From Gp1-AA133 sp963850425 (lineage in GTDB: Bacteria > Acidobacteriota > Terriglobia > Terriglobales > Acidobacteriaceae), in the NCBI GenBank assembly GCA_963850425.1, contig CAWKLF010000001.1, positions 310,001-374,000 on the forward strand: DNA of 64,000 nucleotides, read 5' to 3'. Below are positions 8,310-18,401 of the stretch, piece by piece; the first letter of the stretch is position 1; each line of letters starts with the position of its first letter. The translations under genes were made by a program, and so were the position numbers. Under the pieces are notes generated by a model that had not been told where the DNA came from, made no database searches, and saw only the letters and a program-made list of their open reading frames with translations.

Positions 8310-10478
8310 TCAATGCTTCCGAAGAGCAAACGCCACATACATGCCCCCGGAAGCCGACTTCGGATCTTTTCCTCCACCGGCCGCAATCACCACAAACTGC
8401 CGCCCATCCACCTCATAAGTAATGGGCGTCGCATTCCCCGAAAACGGCAGCTTCGTTTCCCACAACAATTTCCCGGTTGCCTTGTCGAACGCGCGAAATT
8501 TTTTGTCGAAACTGGTCGCCCCGATGAAAACCAGCCCACCCCCGGTCACCACCGGTCCTCCGTAATTCTCAGTCCCGGTCTTGTCCATCCCCTGGGCGGC
8601 GAGTTCCGGATACTGGCCCAGCGGAATTTTCCACGCCTGCTCGCCCGAATTTAAATTGATAGCCGTCAATGTTCCCCACGGCGGAGCAATCGCAGGATAG
8701 CCTTCCGGGTCCAGAAACTTGCGATAACCGGTGAAGCGGTATTTCATCGAAACTGGGGCGGGTCCGCTGCTGGCGAGCTCTTTGCTCTCTCCCGTCGATA
8801 TGTAGTTCACCAGCGCGAATACCTGCTCCTCGGACAGGTTCGGAAACCCTTGCATTCTGCCCTTTCCGTTCCTGATGATAGCCGACACTTCCGCGGGAGT
8901 GTTGCGGTCGACGGCGGCTGCCAATGACGGGATCGCCGGTGGCGAGCCCTCCATGTTGTCGCCATGGCACACGCCGCACTGGTTCAGGTAAATCGAGCGC
9001 ACGCTGCCCTCGCCCAAGTTCTCGGTGAGAGCGCCCGTCCAGGCAACCTCGTTGGCATTCACATAAATGATCCCGGTCTCGCGATCGACGGCCGGCCCGC
9101 CCCATTCCGAACCTCCATCAAAGCCTGGAAATACCACCGTATCTTTTCCGACACTGAAGGGGACGAATTGTCCCTCGTTGCGAAATTTGCGGAAGCGCTC
9201 CAGCGCCCACTGGTGCGCCTCAGGAGTGCGCGTCGTCAGGGTGTCTTCGTTGATGACCTGGCGCGCGAACGGCGCAGGCTTGGCTGGCAGAGGCTGTTCC
9301 GCAGCCGCAACCTCGCCCGGCACGTCGCTGGCTGGAAACTTCTTGTACTCAATCGGAAACAGGGGCATCCCATTGGCGCGATCAAACAGGTATACGAATC
9401 CCTGCTTGGTGGTCTGCGCGATCGCATCCACTTTTTTCCCGTCGCGCTTTACCGTGAGCAGTACGGGCGGTGCCGGCAGATCGCGATCCCAGATGTCGTG
9501 CCTGACTTCCTGAAAGTGCCAGATCCGCTCGCCCGTCTCGGCGTTCAGCGCGAGCACGCAATCGGCGAATAGATTGTCGCCCAGGCGATCGGCACCGTAA
9601 AAATCCATCGCCGCTGATCCGGTGGGTACGTATACGATCCCGCGCTTGGGGTCGAGTGACATGCCCGTCCAATTGTTGGCCGCCCCGGAAATTTTCCACG
9701 CGTCTTTCGGCCACGTGTCGTAGCCGAACTCTCCCGGGTGGGGGATGGTGTGAAACGACCAGTGCAGTTTGCCGGTGCGCACGTCGTAGGCGCGGATGTC
9801 TCCGGGCGGCGCGGGCAGGGTCTCTGGCTCGCGCCCGCCGACGATCAGGAGGTCTTTATAGACCACTCCAGGGCTGGTCAAATAAATCGAAAGCGTGGAC
9901 GGATCGCGTCCCAGGTCGTCACGCAAATCAATGCGCCCGCCCTTCCCGAAACTCGTGGCCGGGAGCCCCGTCACCGCGTCGAGCGCATAAACAAAATTCA
10001 TGACGCCCACAAGAATTCGCTTGTCCTTACCGTCGGTCCAGTAGGCCAGCCCGCGGTCCGGCTGCGTCCCGCGAATGCCCGAATCAAATTTCCAGAGAAG
10101 TCTCCCGGTTGCGGCGTCGAGCGCGAAAACTTTTTGGGTCGGTGTGATTCCGTAGAGCACGCCTCCTACTTCCAGGGGACTGGTCTGCAGTCCGCCTTCT
10201 TCGCCGGTATCGAAACTCCACGCGACAGCGAGCCGGCTCACGTTGCTGCGATTGATTTGTTTCAGGCTTGAGTAGTGATCGTTCTCAGGAGCGCCGCCGT
10301 AATAGGACCAGTCCTGTTGCCTAAGCTTGCGATTGCGTGCCGCTTCGGCCTTTTGCGCAACCGAAACGTGCCAAGCGAACGCAATGAGGGCGGTCACCAC
10401 AGCTGTCATCAGGCTGAGTCGGACTCTGGGCCACCTTTCCTCGCCATCAGGCAAACTCCAACTTCTGCGAAATTCCAT
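8310..10478 (-). CDS. PQQ-dependent quinoprotein dehydrogenase with embedded cytochrome c domain
   Basis: A 722-aa periplasmic or membrane-anchored quinoprotein. An N-terminal helix (about residues 22-42) anchors or exports it. The sequence then begins the eight-bladed PQQ propeller with DWSYYGGAPENDHYSSLKQIN, the typical start of membrane glucose dehydrogenase-like enzymes. Tryptophan-docking repeats of the type DAATGRLLWKFDSG recur. A cytochrome c domain is inserted before the last blades: haem motif CGVCH at residues 501-505, with a candidate axial Met in GRMQGFPNL. It probably oxidises sugars or alcohols and passes electrons through its own haem to the respiratory chain; the substrate is not predictable. 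Monocistronic. Confidence 0.92.
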   Translation of the reverse strand: MEFRRSWSLPDGEERWPRVRLSLMTAVVTALIAFAWHVSVAQKAEAARNRKLRQQDWSYYGGAPENDHYSSLKQINRSNVSRLAVAWSFDTGEEGGLQTSPLEVGGVLYGITPTQKVFALDAATGRLLWKFDSGIRGTQPDRGLAYWTDGKDKRILVGVMNFVYALDAVTGLPATSFGKGGRIDLRDDLGRDPSTLSIYLTSPGVVYKDLLIVGGREPETLPAPPGDIRAYDVRTGKLHWSFHTIPHPGEFGYDTWPKDAWKISGAANNWTGMSLDPKRGIVYVPTGSAAMDFYGADRLGDNLFADCVLALNAETGERIWHFQEVRHDIWDRDLPAPPVLLTVKRDGKKVDAIAQTTKQGFVYLFDRANGMPLFPIEYKKFPASDVPGEVAAAEQPLPAKPAPFARQVINEDTLTTRTPEAHQWALERFRKFRNEGQFVPFSVGKDTVVFPGFDGGSEWGGPAVDRETGIIYVNANEVAWTGALTENLGEGSVRSIYLNQCGVCHGDNMEGSPPAIPSLAAAVDRNTPAEVSAIIRNGKGRMQGFPNLSEEQVFALVNYISTGESKELASSGPAPVSMKYRFTGYRKFLDPEGYPAIAPPWGTLTAINLNSGEQAWKIPLGQYPELAAQGMDKTGTENYGGPVVTGGGLVFIGATSFDKKFRAFDKATGKLLWETKLPFSGNATPITYEVDGRQFVVIAAGGGKDPKSASGGMYVAFALRKH

Positions 10479-10688
10479 GAACCAGGGCCTCCTCCTCCAA
10501 CGAATGAAAAGAAAAACAGAGTATACCCACGCGGCTGGACGGCCAGGGGGTGAAGCTGGGGGCCCAGCCTCTAAAGAGGTTATCGAGAGCGGCTGTTTTC
10601 TGCGCCGCTAAAGCCGCGCCCTGATACGAAACCTATTGCCGGCGGGCGTAATCCGCACCCGCCTCGCCTTCTGGCTCATCCAATTGGT

Positions 10689-11402
10689 ATGGCTTTTCAG
10701 ACTTTGACTGCGCGTCTGAGGCAAAGCACTTCCCTTTCGGACTTCACCCGGCATCTCGAGTTTGAAGTCGACGCGGAGCATTTCGGATTCGTGCCCGGAC
10801 AGTGGGTGTCGCTCAAGCAGATCACGCCCGAAGGGGAGGAGATCACCCGCGCTTATTCCATCGCGTCACCGCCGGACGGAAAGCGGTTCGCGCTCTGCCT
10901 GAATCGCGTGCAGGATGGGTTCATGTCGAACTATCTTTGCGACCTCCACTTGGGGGCGGAGATATCGGGGCAGGGTCCGTTTGGAAATTTCATCTTGCGG
11001 CCGCCCTTGCGGGACACTCTCTTCATCGCTACCGGCACCGGGATCGCTCCGTACCGCTCCATGCTGCATTGGCTGCTGGCCGATCCGGCGCGGCATCAGG
11101 AGAAGCAATTCTGGTTGCTGTTCGGGAGCCGCACCGAAAAAGACATTTACTATCACGAGGAATTTTTGCGGCTGGCTGCGGAACACAGGAATTTCAATTA
11201 CCTGCCGACGCTGAGCCGGGGAGATGCGAACTGGAAGGGCTTGCGCGGCTACGTGCAGGAGCATGTGCCTGGCATCGTGGGCGCGCGCACTGACATGCAT
11301 GCCTACGTCTGCGGGCTGGACAAGATGGTCAGCGCGAATCGGGAATTGTTGAAGGGGCTGGGATGGGATCGGAAGGCTATTCTGTTTGAGAAGTATGACT
11401 AG
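10689..11402 (+). CDS. Ferredoxin-NADP(+) reductase family flavoprotein
   Basis: A 237-aa FAD/NAD(P)H oxidoreductase. The FAD-binding barrel carries RAYSIAS at residues 54-60 and the preceding PGQWVSL. The nucleotide-binding half carries GTGIAPYRSM at 116-125, then LLFGSRTEKDIYY and YVCGLDKMV, and it ends in EKYD like bacterial FNR (Fpr type). It would transfer electrons between NADPH and ferredoxin or flavodoxin; the partner is not encoded nearby. It is convergent with the Ser/Thr kinase, with about 70 bases between the stops. Confidence 0.9.
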   Translation: MAFQTLTARLRQSTSLSDFTRHLEFEVDAEHFGFVPGQWVSLKQITPEGEEITRAYSIASPPDGKRFALCLNRVQDGFMSNYLCDLHLGAEISGQGPFGNFILRPPLRDTLFIATGTGIAPYRSMLHWLLADPARHQEKQFWLLFGSRTEKDIYYHEEFLRLAAEHRNFNYLPTLSRGDANWKGLRGYVQEHVPGIVGARTDMHAYVCGLDKMVSANRELLKGLGWDRKAILFEKYD

Positions 11403-11475
11403 AGAGGGCTTCGAGGCTCTAGGCTCCGCTTCTACTCTGCGGTCTTCAGTCGATTCCTTCTTGCTGGCTGCATTT

Positions 11476-14292
11476 CTATTCTTTTGTTTCCTTCAGGAGC
11501 ACGACGTCGGCGGTGTCATGGCGGCGGATCAGGGCTATGGACTTGCCGTCAGGGGACCAGGCGTAGTTGCTGATTTGTTCGGACTGGAAGTGCGTGATCT
11601 GGCGGCCGGGAGTGCCGTCGAGAGGCTGGAGCCAGACGTTGGTGCCGCCGTTTTCACTGATCAGGTAGCTGATGGCATTCGTGTTGGGCACCATCTGGAG
11701 GCTGGAGTTGGAGAAGTTGGACGTACCGAGGCGCGGATCGAGGTCGGACATTTTTGGGGGTGCCGCGGGATTGTCGAGACTCACGACGGCGAGTTTCGCG
11801 ATGGCGTCGTTGGTCTTGGGATCGATCATGTCGACCGCGAAACCGATGGATCTATTGTCAGGAGTGATGAAAGCGATGTTGGCGATGCTGAAGCGGTTCG
11901 GAATGTCGCTGCCCGGAACCATTTCCGCTGTGCCGCCATCGATGGGCACGCGCATCAGGCGCGGCACTCCCGGTCCCTCGATGTAGTACACCCACTTCAG
12001 ATCGGGTGAGCAGACTGGATTTGTTTCGAGCAGCTTGGAACTCAGCTGCTTCGGAGAGGTGCCATCGGCGTTGGCGCGGTAAATGTTGATCGAGTTGCTG
12101 TTGTGGAAAGCCCAGGCAAATACGAGGTAGCGCTCTCCGCACGGCCGCGCGTCGAATATCGGCGACTGGGGATCACTGATGAGTGCGACGGCATTCTGGC
12201 CGTCGGGGTCGGTACGTAGCAGCTTGTCGCTTTCCGAGAGCAGGAGCTTGTTGTTGGACGCCCACTCGACCTGCCGGGGGTCGGAAATGTCTGAAATCGA
12301 GGCGGCCGAGCCTGAAGCGGAGTTGCCGGACATGGGCTGCAACAGAAGAGTGCGGGTGGTTTTGACCTGAACGGTGGCGACGCTGTGGGCGTCGGCCGAC
12401 AAACTCAACCCAGCGTAACGATTGGTGTCCCGCGTGACGGGATGCAGTTTGCCGTCGGTGGTGAGCACGCCGATCTGCGTCCGATCGTTTGTGATGCCCT
12501 TTGAGGAATACAAGGCCAGAAGCGCGCGTCCGCCCGGGAGCCATTCCAATTCGAAGATGCGATTTTCGGCAAGGGCAGCGAGGGTACCTGTCTGCTTGCG
12601 TCCGAGGTCGAAGGTATCAACGTAGCCGAAAGTCATGCCCGCTGACGCATACGAATAAGCGAGGATTTTTCCGTTGGGTGACCAGGTGATTTGCTGGGGA
12701 TCGGCACCGCGCGTGGATTGCGTGATGCGAAGTACGGTTTCGTTGCTGCCGTCGAGATTGGCAGACAGCAGGCGGTATTTTCCCGGGTCAGGATCGTTGG
12801 CACGAATGAAAGCCATGCGCTGGCCATCGGGCGAGAACGCGGGATTGCTGTCGATGTCGCGGACGATCTGGCGGGGGTCGCCGCCGAGCACCGGAGCGCG
12901 ATAGAGGTGGAACTCGTTGGCCCGGACGGTTGCGGACCGGCGGTAGTAGACGTAGTTGCCGTCGGGCGAGAAGGCAAGGGAGAGATACATGCCGGGAGCG
13001 GGAGGAATGATTTGGGTGTCGCTGCCGGTCGGGATGTTGCGGAGCCAAAGACTGCGAAGGCCGTTTTCGATCTGCACGTGAAGCAGATAACGCCCGTCGG
13101 GCGAGATGGCAGCCTGATCGACTTTGCCACTGTTAGTGATCTGCGTGATGGTGTAGTTCGCAAATGGCAGCGAGCCTGTGCGCGTGACCAACACATAAAT
13201 GCCGAAAGTCGCAGCGGCAAGCAAAGCAATAACGACGATGGCGAGAACAGCCGTGCCGATACGATGCTGGCGGGCAACAGCGCCCACGCTGGAACTGCCG
13301 CCGTGCGCGGTGGCGGGCGGAGTGACAATGCGAGCCGGGACGCTTCCGGAACTGGCGGTGGATGCGGCGACCGGATGGCTGTCGCTGATGGAACCGGCGG
13401 CCGAGGCCGGTCCACGGCCAGAGCCGCTGTCGCGCTGCAGGCGCTTCAGGTCGCTGCGCATCTCGGAGGCATGCTGGTAACGCATGTCGCGATCTTTCTC
13501 GAGAGCTTTGCCGATGATCTCCTCGAGCCGGGCGGGAACGTCGGGATTGAGTCGCACGGCGGGAAGGGGAGCGCGGTTCAGGATGGCTTCGAAGATGACG
13601 GCGGTGGTGTCGCCGCGGAAGGGCACGGCGCCGGTGGCCATCTCGTACAGCACAGCGCCGAAGGAGAACAGATCGGTGCGCGGATCGAGCTCCTTGCCTT
13701 TGGCCTGCTCCGGAGACATGTAGGCGACAGTGCCGACGGCGGTGCCGGGACTGGTGAGGAACGCGTCGCTCATCAGCGTGGGTGAACTGAGGTTTACGGT
13801 CTGACCCACCTCGCGCGTAGAGGGCATCAGCTTTGCGAGGCCGAAGTCGAGAACCTTGGCATGGCCGCGTTTGGTGACGAAGACATTGGCGGGCTTAATG
13901 TCGCGATGAATAATGCCCTGGGCGTGGGCAGCATCGAGGGCGTCTGCGATTTCGATGGCAAGCTGCAGCAGTACGTCGGTTTCGAGAGGGCGACCGTCGA
14001 TGCTGTGCTTCAGGGTGACGCCTTCGAGATACTCCATCACGATGAAGGTCTGCCCGGCGTCTTCATTGATTTCGTGGATGGTGCAGATGTTGGGATGGTT
14101 CAGGGCCGATGCGGCGCGGGCTTCGCGCTGGAAGCGCTCGAGCGATTGCGGATCGGCAGCGACCTCGGGCGGAAGGAACTTGAGGGCAACGAAGCGCCCC
14201 AGCTTAATATCTTCCGCTTTGTAAACGACGCCCATACCACCCCCGCCAAGTTTGTCGACGATGCGGTAGTGGGAGATGGTCTGGCCAATCAT
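11476..14292 (-). CDS. Membrane Ser/Thr protein kinase with PD40-type propeller sensor domain
   Basis: A 938-aa Hanks-type kinase. The catalytic domain (about residues 9-270) has the glycine loop LGGGGMGVVYKA, Lys38 in VALKFL, catalytic Asp131 in HRDIKPAN, Asp149 in DFGLAKL and the activation-loop end GTVAYMSPEQAKG. All key residues are intact. A Ser/Pro/Ala-rich linker leads to one transmembrane helix (about residues 350-375). The extracytoplasmic part contains repeated SPDGRYLLHV / FSPDGNYVYY units of a TolB/PD40-like propeller, a common acidobacterial layout for sensing ligands. Substrates are unknown. It lies downstream of the CadC-like regulator on the same strand, about 205 bases away. 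Confidence 0.93.
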   Translation of the reverse strand: MIGQTISHYRIVDKLGGGGMGVVYKAEDIKLGRFVALKFLPPEVAADPQSLERFQREARAASALNHPNICTIHEINEDAGQTFIVMEYLEGVTLKHSIDGRPLETDVLLQLAIEIADALDAAHAQGIIHRDIKPANVFVTKRGHAKVLDFGLAKLMPSTREVGQTVNLSSPTLMSDAFLTSPGTAVGTVAYMSPEQAKGKELDPRTDLFSFGAVLYEMATGAVPFRGDTTAVIFEAILNRAPLPAVRLNPDVPARLEEIIGKALEKDRDMRYQHASEMRSDLKRLQRDSGSGRGPASAAGSISDSHPVAASTASSGSVPARIVTPPATAHGGSSSVGAVARQHRIGTAVLAIVVIALLAAATFGIYVLVTRTGSLPFANYTITQITNSGKVDQAAISPDGRYLLHVQIENGLRSLWLRNIPTGSDTQIIPPAPGMYLSLAFSPDGNYVYYRRSATVRANEFHLYRAPVLGGDPRQIVRDIDSNPAFSPDGQRMAFIRANDPDPGKYRLLSANLDGSNETVLRITQSTRGADPQQITWSPNGKILAYSYASAGMTFGYVDTFDLGRKQTGTLAALAENRIFELEWLPGGRALLALYSSKGITNDRTQIGVLTTDGKLHPVTRDTNRYAGLSLSADAHSVATVQVKTTRTLLLQPMSGNSASGSAASISDISDPRQVEWASNNKLLLSESDKLLRTDPDGQNAVALISDPQSPIFDARPCGERYLVFAWAFHNSNSINIYRANADGTSPKQLSSKLLETNPVCSPDLKWVYYIEGPGVPRLMRVPIDGGTAEMVPGSDIPNRFSIANIAFITPDNRSIGFAVDMIDPKTNDAIAKLAVVSLDNPAAPPKMSDLDPRLGTSNFSNSSLQMVPNTNAISYLISENGGTNVWLQPLDGTPGRQITHFQSEQISNYAWSPDGKSIALIRRHDTADVVLLKETKE

Positions 14293-14497
14293 GCGGGAAA
14301 CGACCCGGAAGAATGGTATGGCGCAGTGAAACGGAAGTCAAAGCGACGGCGTGAGACGGAATGCGCCATGCACGAACATACGAGCCGGGCTGGAGGGAAG
14401 TTCCCACTTCACAGCAATGTGGCACGCAAGGGCGGTTTAGCGACGAGAGACGGGGCAGACTCCCACAGGCTCGCTGGCGACCTGCCCGTGTGGAAAC

Positions 14498-16492
14498 CTA
14501 ACCGGGCAATCGGACACGACGAAGCAGGTTCTGAAAGCGAGGGTCAGCACGAAGATTATCTATCCGTAAGTCAGCCCGTATGTGCCACGAAGCTTCCAGG
14601 GATCTCTCCTGGAGGGCTTGCTCAAGGAGTTGCAACGACTTGTCTTTATCGTCGAGTCCCGCGTAAACAGTGGCAATCGTATACGGCGAAACATACGCGC
14701 TCTTGGATTTTCGCTCTAAATCCAAAAGTATCTTTTTCGCTTCGGCTCTTTTGCCGATCCTCACGAAGGCATGTGCCAGATAGGCAGTGACATCGTCATT
14801 GCCATTCGACATCTCAATCGCCTTCTGATACTCAGAAATCGCTTCTACCAGCTTCCCCGCGCCTTCAAAGCCAATGCCAAGGTTGAAGTGGCCACTCCAT
14901 TCATCCGGATTGGCGAGCACTTCCCTTTGGCCCGCTTTCACCAGACCCTGATAGTCGCGCAACTGGTAGTATGTCGCTGCTTCTGACATGGCTGAGCTGG
15001 ATCCGGGATCTATCCGGTTGCTGGTTTCCACCGCTGCCAGAGCGCCGGCGCGCTGCCCCAGGAATCCGAGGAAAACGCCTCGATCCTCCTGGCCGCAGCT
15101 GTAGCTCGGGGTTAATTGAATCGCGCGGCTAAATTCTTGTTCGGCGGCGCTCCAGTCCCAATCAAAGCGCCAGGCCAGAACGCCGAGGGTGTCATGTATT
15201 TGGCCGATGCTGTCGTCGAGTTCCATGGCTTTGCGCAACGCGTCCTTTGCGGAGGCGTATGCACGATCCTGCGGCCACGCCCGGGAAAGCGCCAAATAAA
15301 CATACGCGTCGGCAAGTCCTGCATAGGCGAGCGCGAAGCCGGGATCTTTTCGGATGGATTCTTCGAAGTAGCCCTTCGCCTTTTTCAGAGATTCCACCAC
15401 CATAAACTGGTTTACAAAGTAATAGCGGCCGCGCAAGTAGGCTTCGTAAGCCTCCGGATTCACTGTGCGAGCCGAGCGCAAGCGAGTCTGTTGTTGCGGA
15501 GTGACCTGTGCCTGGACTTGCTGCGCGATCGCCTCCGCCACCTCACTCTGTAACTTCAAGACATCGCCAAGATCACGCTCATACGTCTCCGCCCACACAT
15601 GATGATCTGTGGGTGCGTGAATCAATTGTGCAGTAATGCGCACTCGCAGCCCCGATCGCGTAACCGAGCCTTCGACAATGCCGTCCACGTTCAATTCCCG
15701 CGCGATCTCTGGCAGGGACTTTTTGGTCCCCTTGTAACGCATCGCGGAGGTTCTGGAAATCACATGCAGCGAGCCGACCTTGGCAAGGTCCGTGGTCAAC
15801 TCATCTGTCATTCCATCAACGAAGTATTGCTGCGATGAATCCCCGGAGAAGTTATCGAGGGGCAGGACAGCAATGGTGCGCATTGGGCGAGATGTGCCGG
15901 CATGCATGGAAAGAGTGGGTACCATCCAAAAAACCAATCCAATGCCTACAAGAAGCAGCGCCACTAATGCCAGGAGTGTGCTTGCAAGACTTCGCTTGGG
16001 AGGAGCCAGCGATCTGTTTGGTTCACTGGAAGCGAGCAGACTTTGGTGCCGGTCAGTCGAGGCATTCTCCTGCATGGGCCCCGTCTGCCCGCCTTGCGGA
16101 GCGGTCGCGACAGGGCCGTGCTCCCACGAATTCGTGGGCCGATGAGAGTTCAGGTGCCCATTCCCAGCGACGGTGTTCACTTCCGGCGCAAAACGGTAGC
16201 CCCGGCCTTGCACCGTAAGGATGTAGCGCTGATTGGCGGTTTCGCCCAGCGCCTTGCGCAGCATGAAAACGGTCTGGGTAAGGTTGGACTCCTCGACGAA
16301 ACTGTCGGGCCACACCGCCTGCATCAGTTCGTTTTTGCTGACTACCTGTCCATTGGCCTGGATGAGCAACAGGAGCACATCGAAAGCTTTTGGAGTGAGC
16401 GCAATCGGCTCGTCCCGCAGCCTCAAGACGCGTTGCTGGGGATCCACGCGGAACTCGTCGAACACATACAAGTTGCTGGTCAGGCTGGGCAT
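14498..16492 (-). CDS. CadC-like transcriptional regulator: winged helix, TolB-like domain and TPR repeats
   Basis: A 664-aa membrane regulator. Residues 1-105 form an OmpR/PhoB-type winged-helix DNA-binding domain (ALTPKAFDVLLLLIQ, then RYILTVQGRGYRF). A transmembrane helix lies at about residues 167-190. The outer part starts with a TolB/FlgO-like domain (IAVLPLDNFSGDSSQQYFVDGM, cut by one residue from the usual form) that includes EGSVTRSGLRVRITAQL. From about residue 350 onward TPR repeats predominate. No receiver domain is present, so activation is probably direct sensing across the membrane. Its targets are not evident. It may be co-transcribed with the downstream kinase. Confidence 0.9.
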   Translation of the reverse strand: MPSLTSNLYVFDEFRVDPQQRVLRLRDEPIALTPKAFDVLLLLIQANGQVVSKNELMQAVWPDSFVEESNLTQTVFMLRKALGETANQRYILTVQGRGYRFAPEVNTVAGNGHLNSHRPTNSWEHGPVATAPQGGQTGPMQENASTDRHQSLLASSEPNRSLAPPKRSLASTLLALVALLLVGIGLVFWMVPTLSMHAGTSRPMRTIAVLPLDNFSGDSSQQYFVDGMTDELTTDLAKVGSLHVISRTSAMRYKGTKKSLPEIARELNVDGIVEGSVTRSGLRVRITAQLIHAPTDHHVWAETYERDLGDVLKLQSEVAEAIAQQVQAQVTPQQQTRLRSARTVNPEAYEAYLRGRYYFVNQFMVVESLKKAKGYFEESIRKDPGFALAYAGLADAYVYLALSRAWPQDRAYASAKDALRKAMELDDSIGQIHDTLGVLAWRFDWDWSAAEQEFSRAIQLTPSYSCGQEDRGVFLGFLGQRAGALAAVETSNRIDPGSSSAMSEAATYYQLRDYQGLVKAGQREVLANPDEWSGHFNLGIGFEGAGKLVEAISEYQKAIEMSNGNDDVTAYLAHAFVRIGKRAEAKKILLDLERKSKSAYVSPYTIATVYAGLDDKDKSLQLLEQALQERSLEASWHIRADLRIDNLRADPRFQNLLRRVRLPG

Positions 16493-16737
16493 AGCACCAC
16501 TTTGAGAATCTTTGAGAAAGATTGAGAGCCCGTTTTAGGACATCCGCCCGACATACGAGCTAGCTTTCTTCCCGCGGGGAGGGAAAAGGGGGAACCCGGA
16601 ATTGGCGGTCATTTTACCACTGATCCGCCGGTGCCATAACCACGCCTTTTCTCCGGAATCCGCACCGTTCGGGAGCCTCAAAAAGGGCGCTTGAAGTGGG
16701 CCGGAGCGGCCCGATCCAAATTCAGAAGGAGACAGTT

Positions 16738-17295
16738 ATGACAAAACGAATCAGGACCTTTATTTGCACCTTAATCATGAACGTTCCGCGCCTGGCTCTG
16801 CTAAGCGCACTTGTAGCCGCCGCAGCTCTACCTGGGACCGCGCAGGCGAGTCACGACCACGCGTCGCCGGCCAAGCTTGTACAGATTGTCCGCGATGCTA
16901 CGCGGAGGTATATCGACGTGAACAACGCGGCCCCGGATTACGGGCCAGCATTTGGTTGCGTCAGCGGCCCCGATCATGGCGCCATGGGTATTCACTACAT
17001 CAACGGAGCGCTGCTCGACGGAGAGATCGATGCAGAGCACCCGGAAGCTCTGATCTATGAACCGGCAGGAGATCGGCGTCGGCTGGTAGGAGTTGAGTAC
17101 ATCGTGGATGCCTCCACCTGGCTGTCCACTCACCCCGCGCCACCCATGCTGGAAGGTCAGGCCTTTCAGTTTGTGGGTAGTCCGAACCGCTATGGTATAC
17201 CGCCGTTCTTCGAGTTGCACGTGTGGGCGTGGAGGAATAATCCGAACGGTGCCTTTGTGGACTGGAATAATAAGGTGAGCTGCGAAGGGCAGTAG
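16738..17295 (+). CDS. Conserved exported protein of unknown function
   Basis: A 185-aa protein starting at ATG 16738, with AAGGAG at 16726-16731 as ribosome binding site. The first 35 residues are a signal peptide ending near PGTAQASHDH. The mature domain contains conserved-looking segments FGCVSGPDHGAMGIHY, EALIYEPAGDRRRLVGVEY and FFELHVWAWRNNPNGAF, with two cysteines that could form a disulfide. The His/Asp-rich motifs suggest metal or ligand binding, but I cannot name the family. Monocistronic, followed by a repeat-bearing spacer. Confidence 0.72.
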   Translation: MTKRIRTFICTLIMNVPRLALLSALVAAAALPGTAQASHDHASPAKLVQIVRDATRRYIDVNNAAPDYGPAFGCVSGPDHGAMGIHYINGALLDGEIDAEHPEALIYEPAGDRRRLVGVEYIVDASTWLSTHPAPPMLEGQAFQFVGSPNRYGIPPFFELHVWAWRNNPNGAFVDWNNKVSCEGQ

Positions 17296-17607
17296 AGCGA
17301 CTGGGCGTGGGGAACCCGGTGATCGCCACAGAGGCACAGAGAACACGGACGAGGCCAGAAAGACGTTCCTAAGATTGTCCGTGACCCTCTGTGTCCTCAG
17401 TGGTGAAGAGTTTTTGAGAGCTTACCTCAGGCGTGATCCTTCCCAGCGAAATCCTAAGAACGAGAGCGTCGTGGAATCCCATGCTTGACTGCGCTCAGGG
17501 CAGGCTGTTCGAAAAGAGCGGAACGTGGGTTGCCCGGCGATTGAAACAGGCACACATTATTCATTAATTTTGTGGCCGTCCGCCCCGTCACTCCTGTCAG
17601 ACTTGCC
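17296..17607. repeat. Spacer with a CACAGAGG-type inverted repeat
   Basis: Bases 17325-17407 hold an imperfect inverted pair: an arm of the type GCCACAGAGGCACAGAG and an opposite arm CTCTGTGTCCTCAGTGG. This is the same family as at 25662-25738 and 26243-26346. The rest of the spacer shows no gene. Confidence 0.6.
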
Positions 17608-18180
17608 TCAATCGAGCAGTCCTCGGGAATAAAGACCTTCATACTTGTCGATATCGTCTTTTCGTTCGGGCGCCATCGTGCGGAAGATCTCCGCTGCGAA
17701 CGCGAACGGGGCAAGACCGTTGGCGGTAATGATGGATCGATCGCGCACCGCCGGAGCTGCCCGATAATGTTGTGCTCCGCGGTAGCCGCTGACGTACTGC
17801 CCGATGAAATCCTTGCCGTTGCTGGTGTGGAGATGTTCGTCGAGCAGGCCGCAGCGGGCGAGCGCGAGGGTGGCGCCGCAGATCGCGGCGACGGGACGGC
17901 CGAGGGCGGACATGGCTTGTGCGGCTTTGGAGATGTTGGGAATTTCTCCGCTGGTCCAGAAGTCACCGCCGGGAAGAATCAGGATCGCCGCTGATTCGGC
18001 CTTGAAGTCCGCAAGTGGAAGGTCTGGCAGAACTTTGAGACCGCCCATGCTTATGACTGCCTGGGAAGTGAGCCCAATGCTCTGCACCGAAAATCCGAAT
18101 GAGCGCCGAAGTTCAGCCAGAGCTGAGGCTGGTTCCCAATCGGCGTAACCATCGTGGACTAGAACGTAGGCGGTTTTCAT
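17608..18180 (-). CDS. DJ-1/PfpI (ThiJ) family protein
   Basis: A 190-aa protein with the glutamine amidotransferase-like fold of the DJ-1/PfpI superfamily. The nucleophile elbow is AAICGATLALA, with Cys101. The ILPGGDFW segment supplies the usual upstream Gly-Gly-Asp. Members act as glyoxalases, chaperones or stress proteins, and substrate cannot be assigned. ATG at 18178-18180; the gene is transcribed away from the corrinoid operon, sharing a 220-base divergent promoter region. Confidence 0.87.
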   Translation of the reverse strand: MKTAYVLVHDGYADWEPASALAELRRSFGFSVQSIGLTSQAVISMGGLKVLPDLPLADFKAESAAILILPGGDFWTSGEIPNISKAAQAMSALGRPVAAICGATLALARCGLLDEHLHTSNGKDFIGQYVSGYRGAQHYRAAPAVRDRSIITANGLAPFAFAAEIFRTMAPERKDDIDKYEGLYSRGLLD

Positions 18181-18401
18181 TGTGCACTCTTAACTACCCG
18201 GGTCGATTGTAATCGCGGCATTAGGCGGAGGCTGTCCGAGGGGGTGAAACTGGCCTGCGGGTGGAAGATCGATGGTGGAGTGCAGTGATGGTCGAGCTGA
18301 GTGATTGAGGTGTGCGGTGGATCACATCTCCGGGCTGTGGTGCACAGTACAATCCCGGCCAAGATCGGACTGAGCAGGGCCGATCGGGCAGGGAGATTCG
18401 A

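Noticed and set aside
12691..13785. Long plus-strand frame inside the Ser/Thr kinase gene
   Set aside because: Gly/Asp/Val-rich shadow of the kinase coding strand without recognisable motifs.
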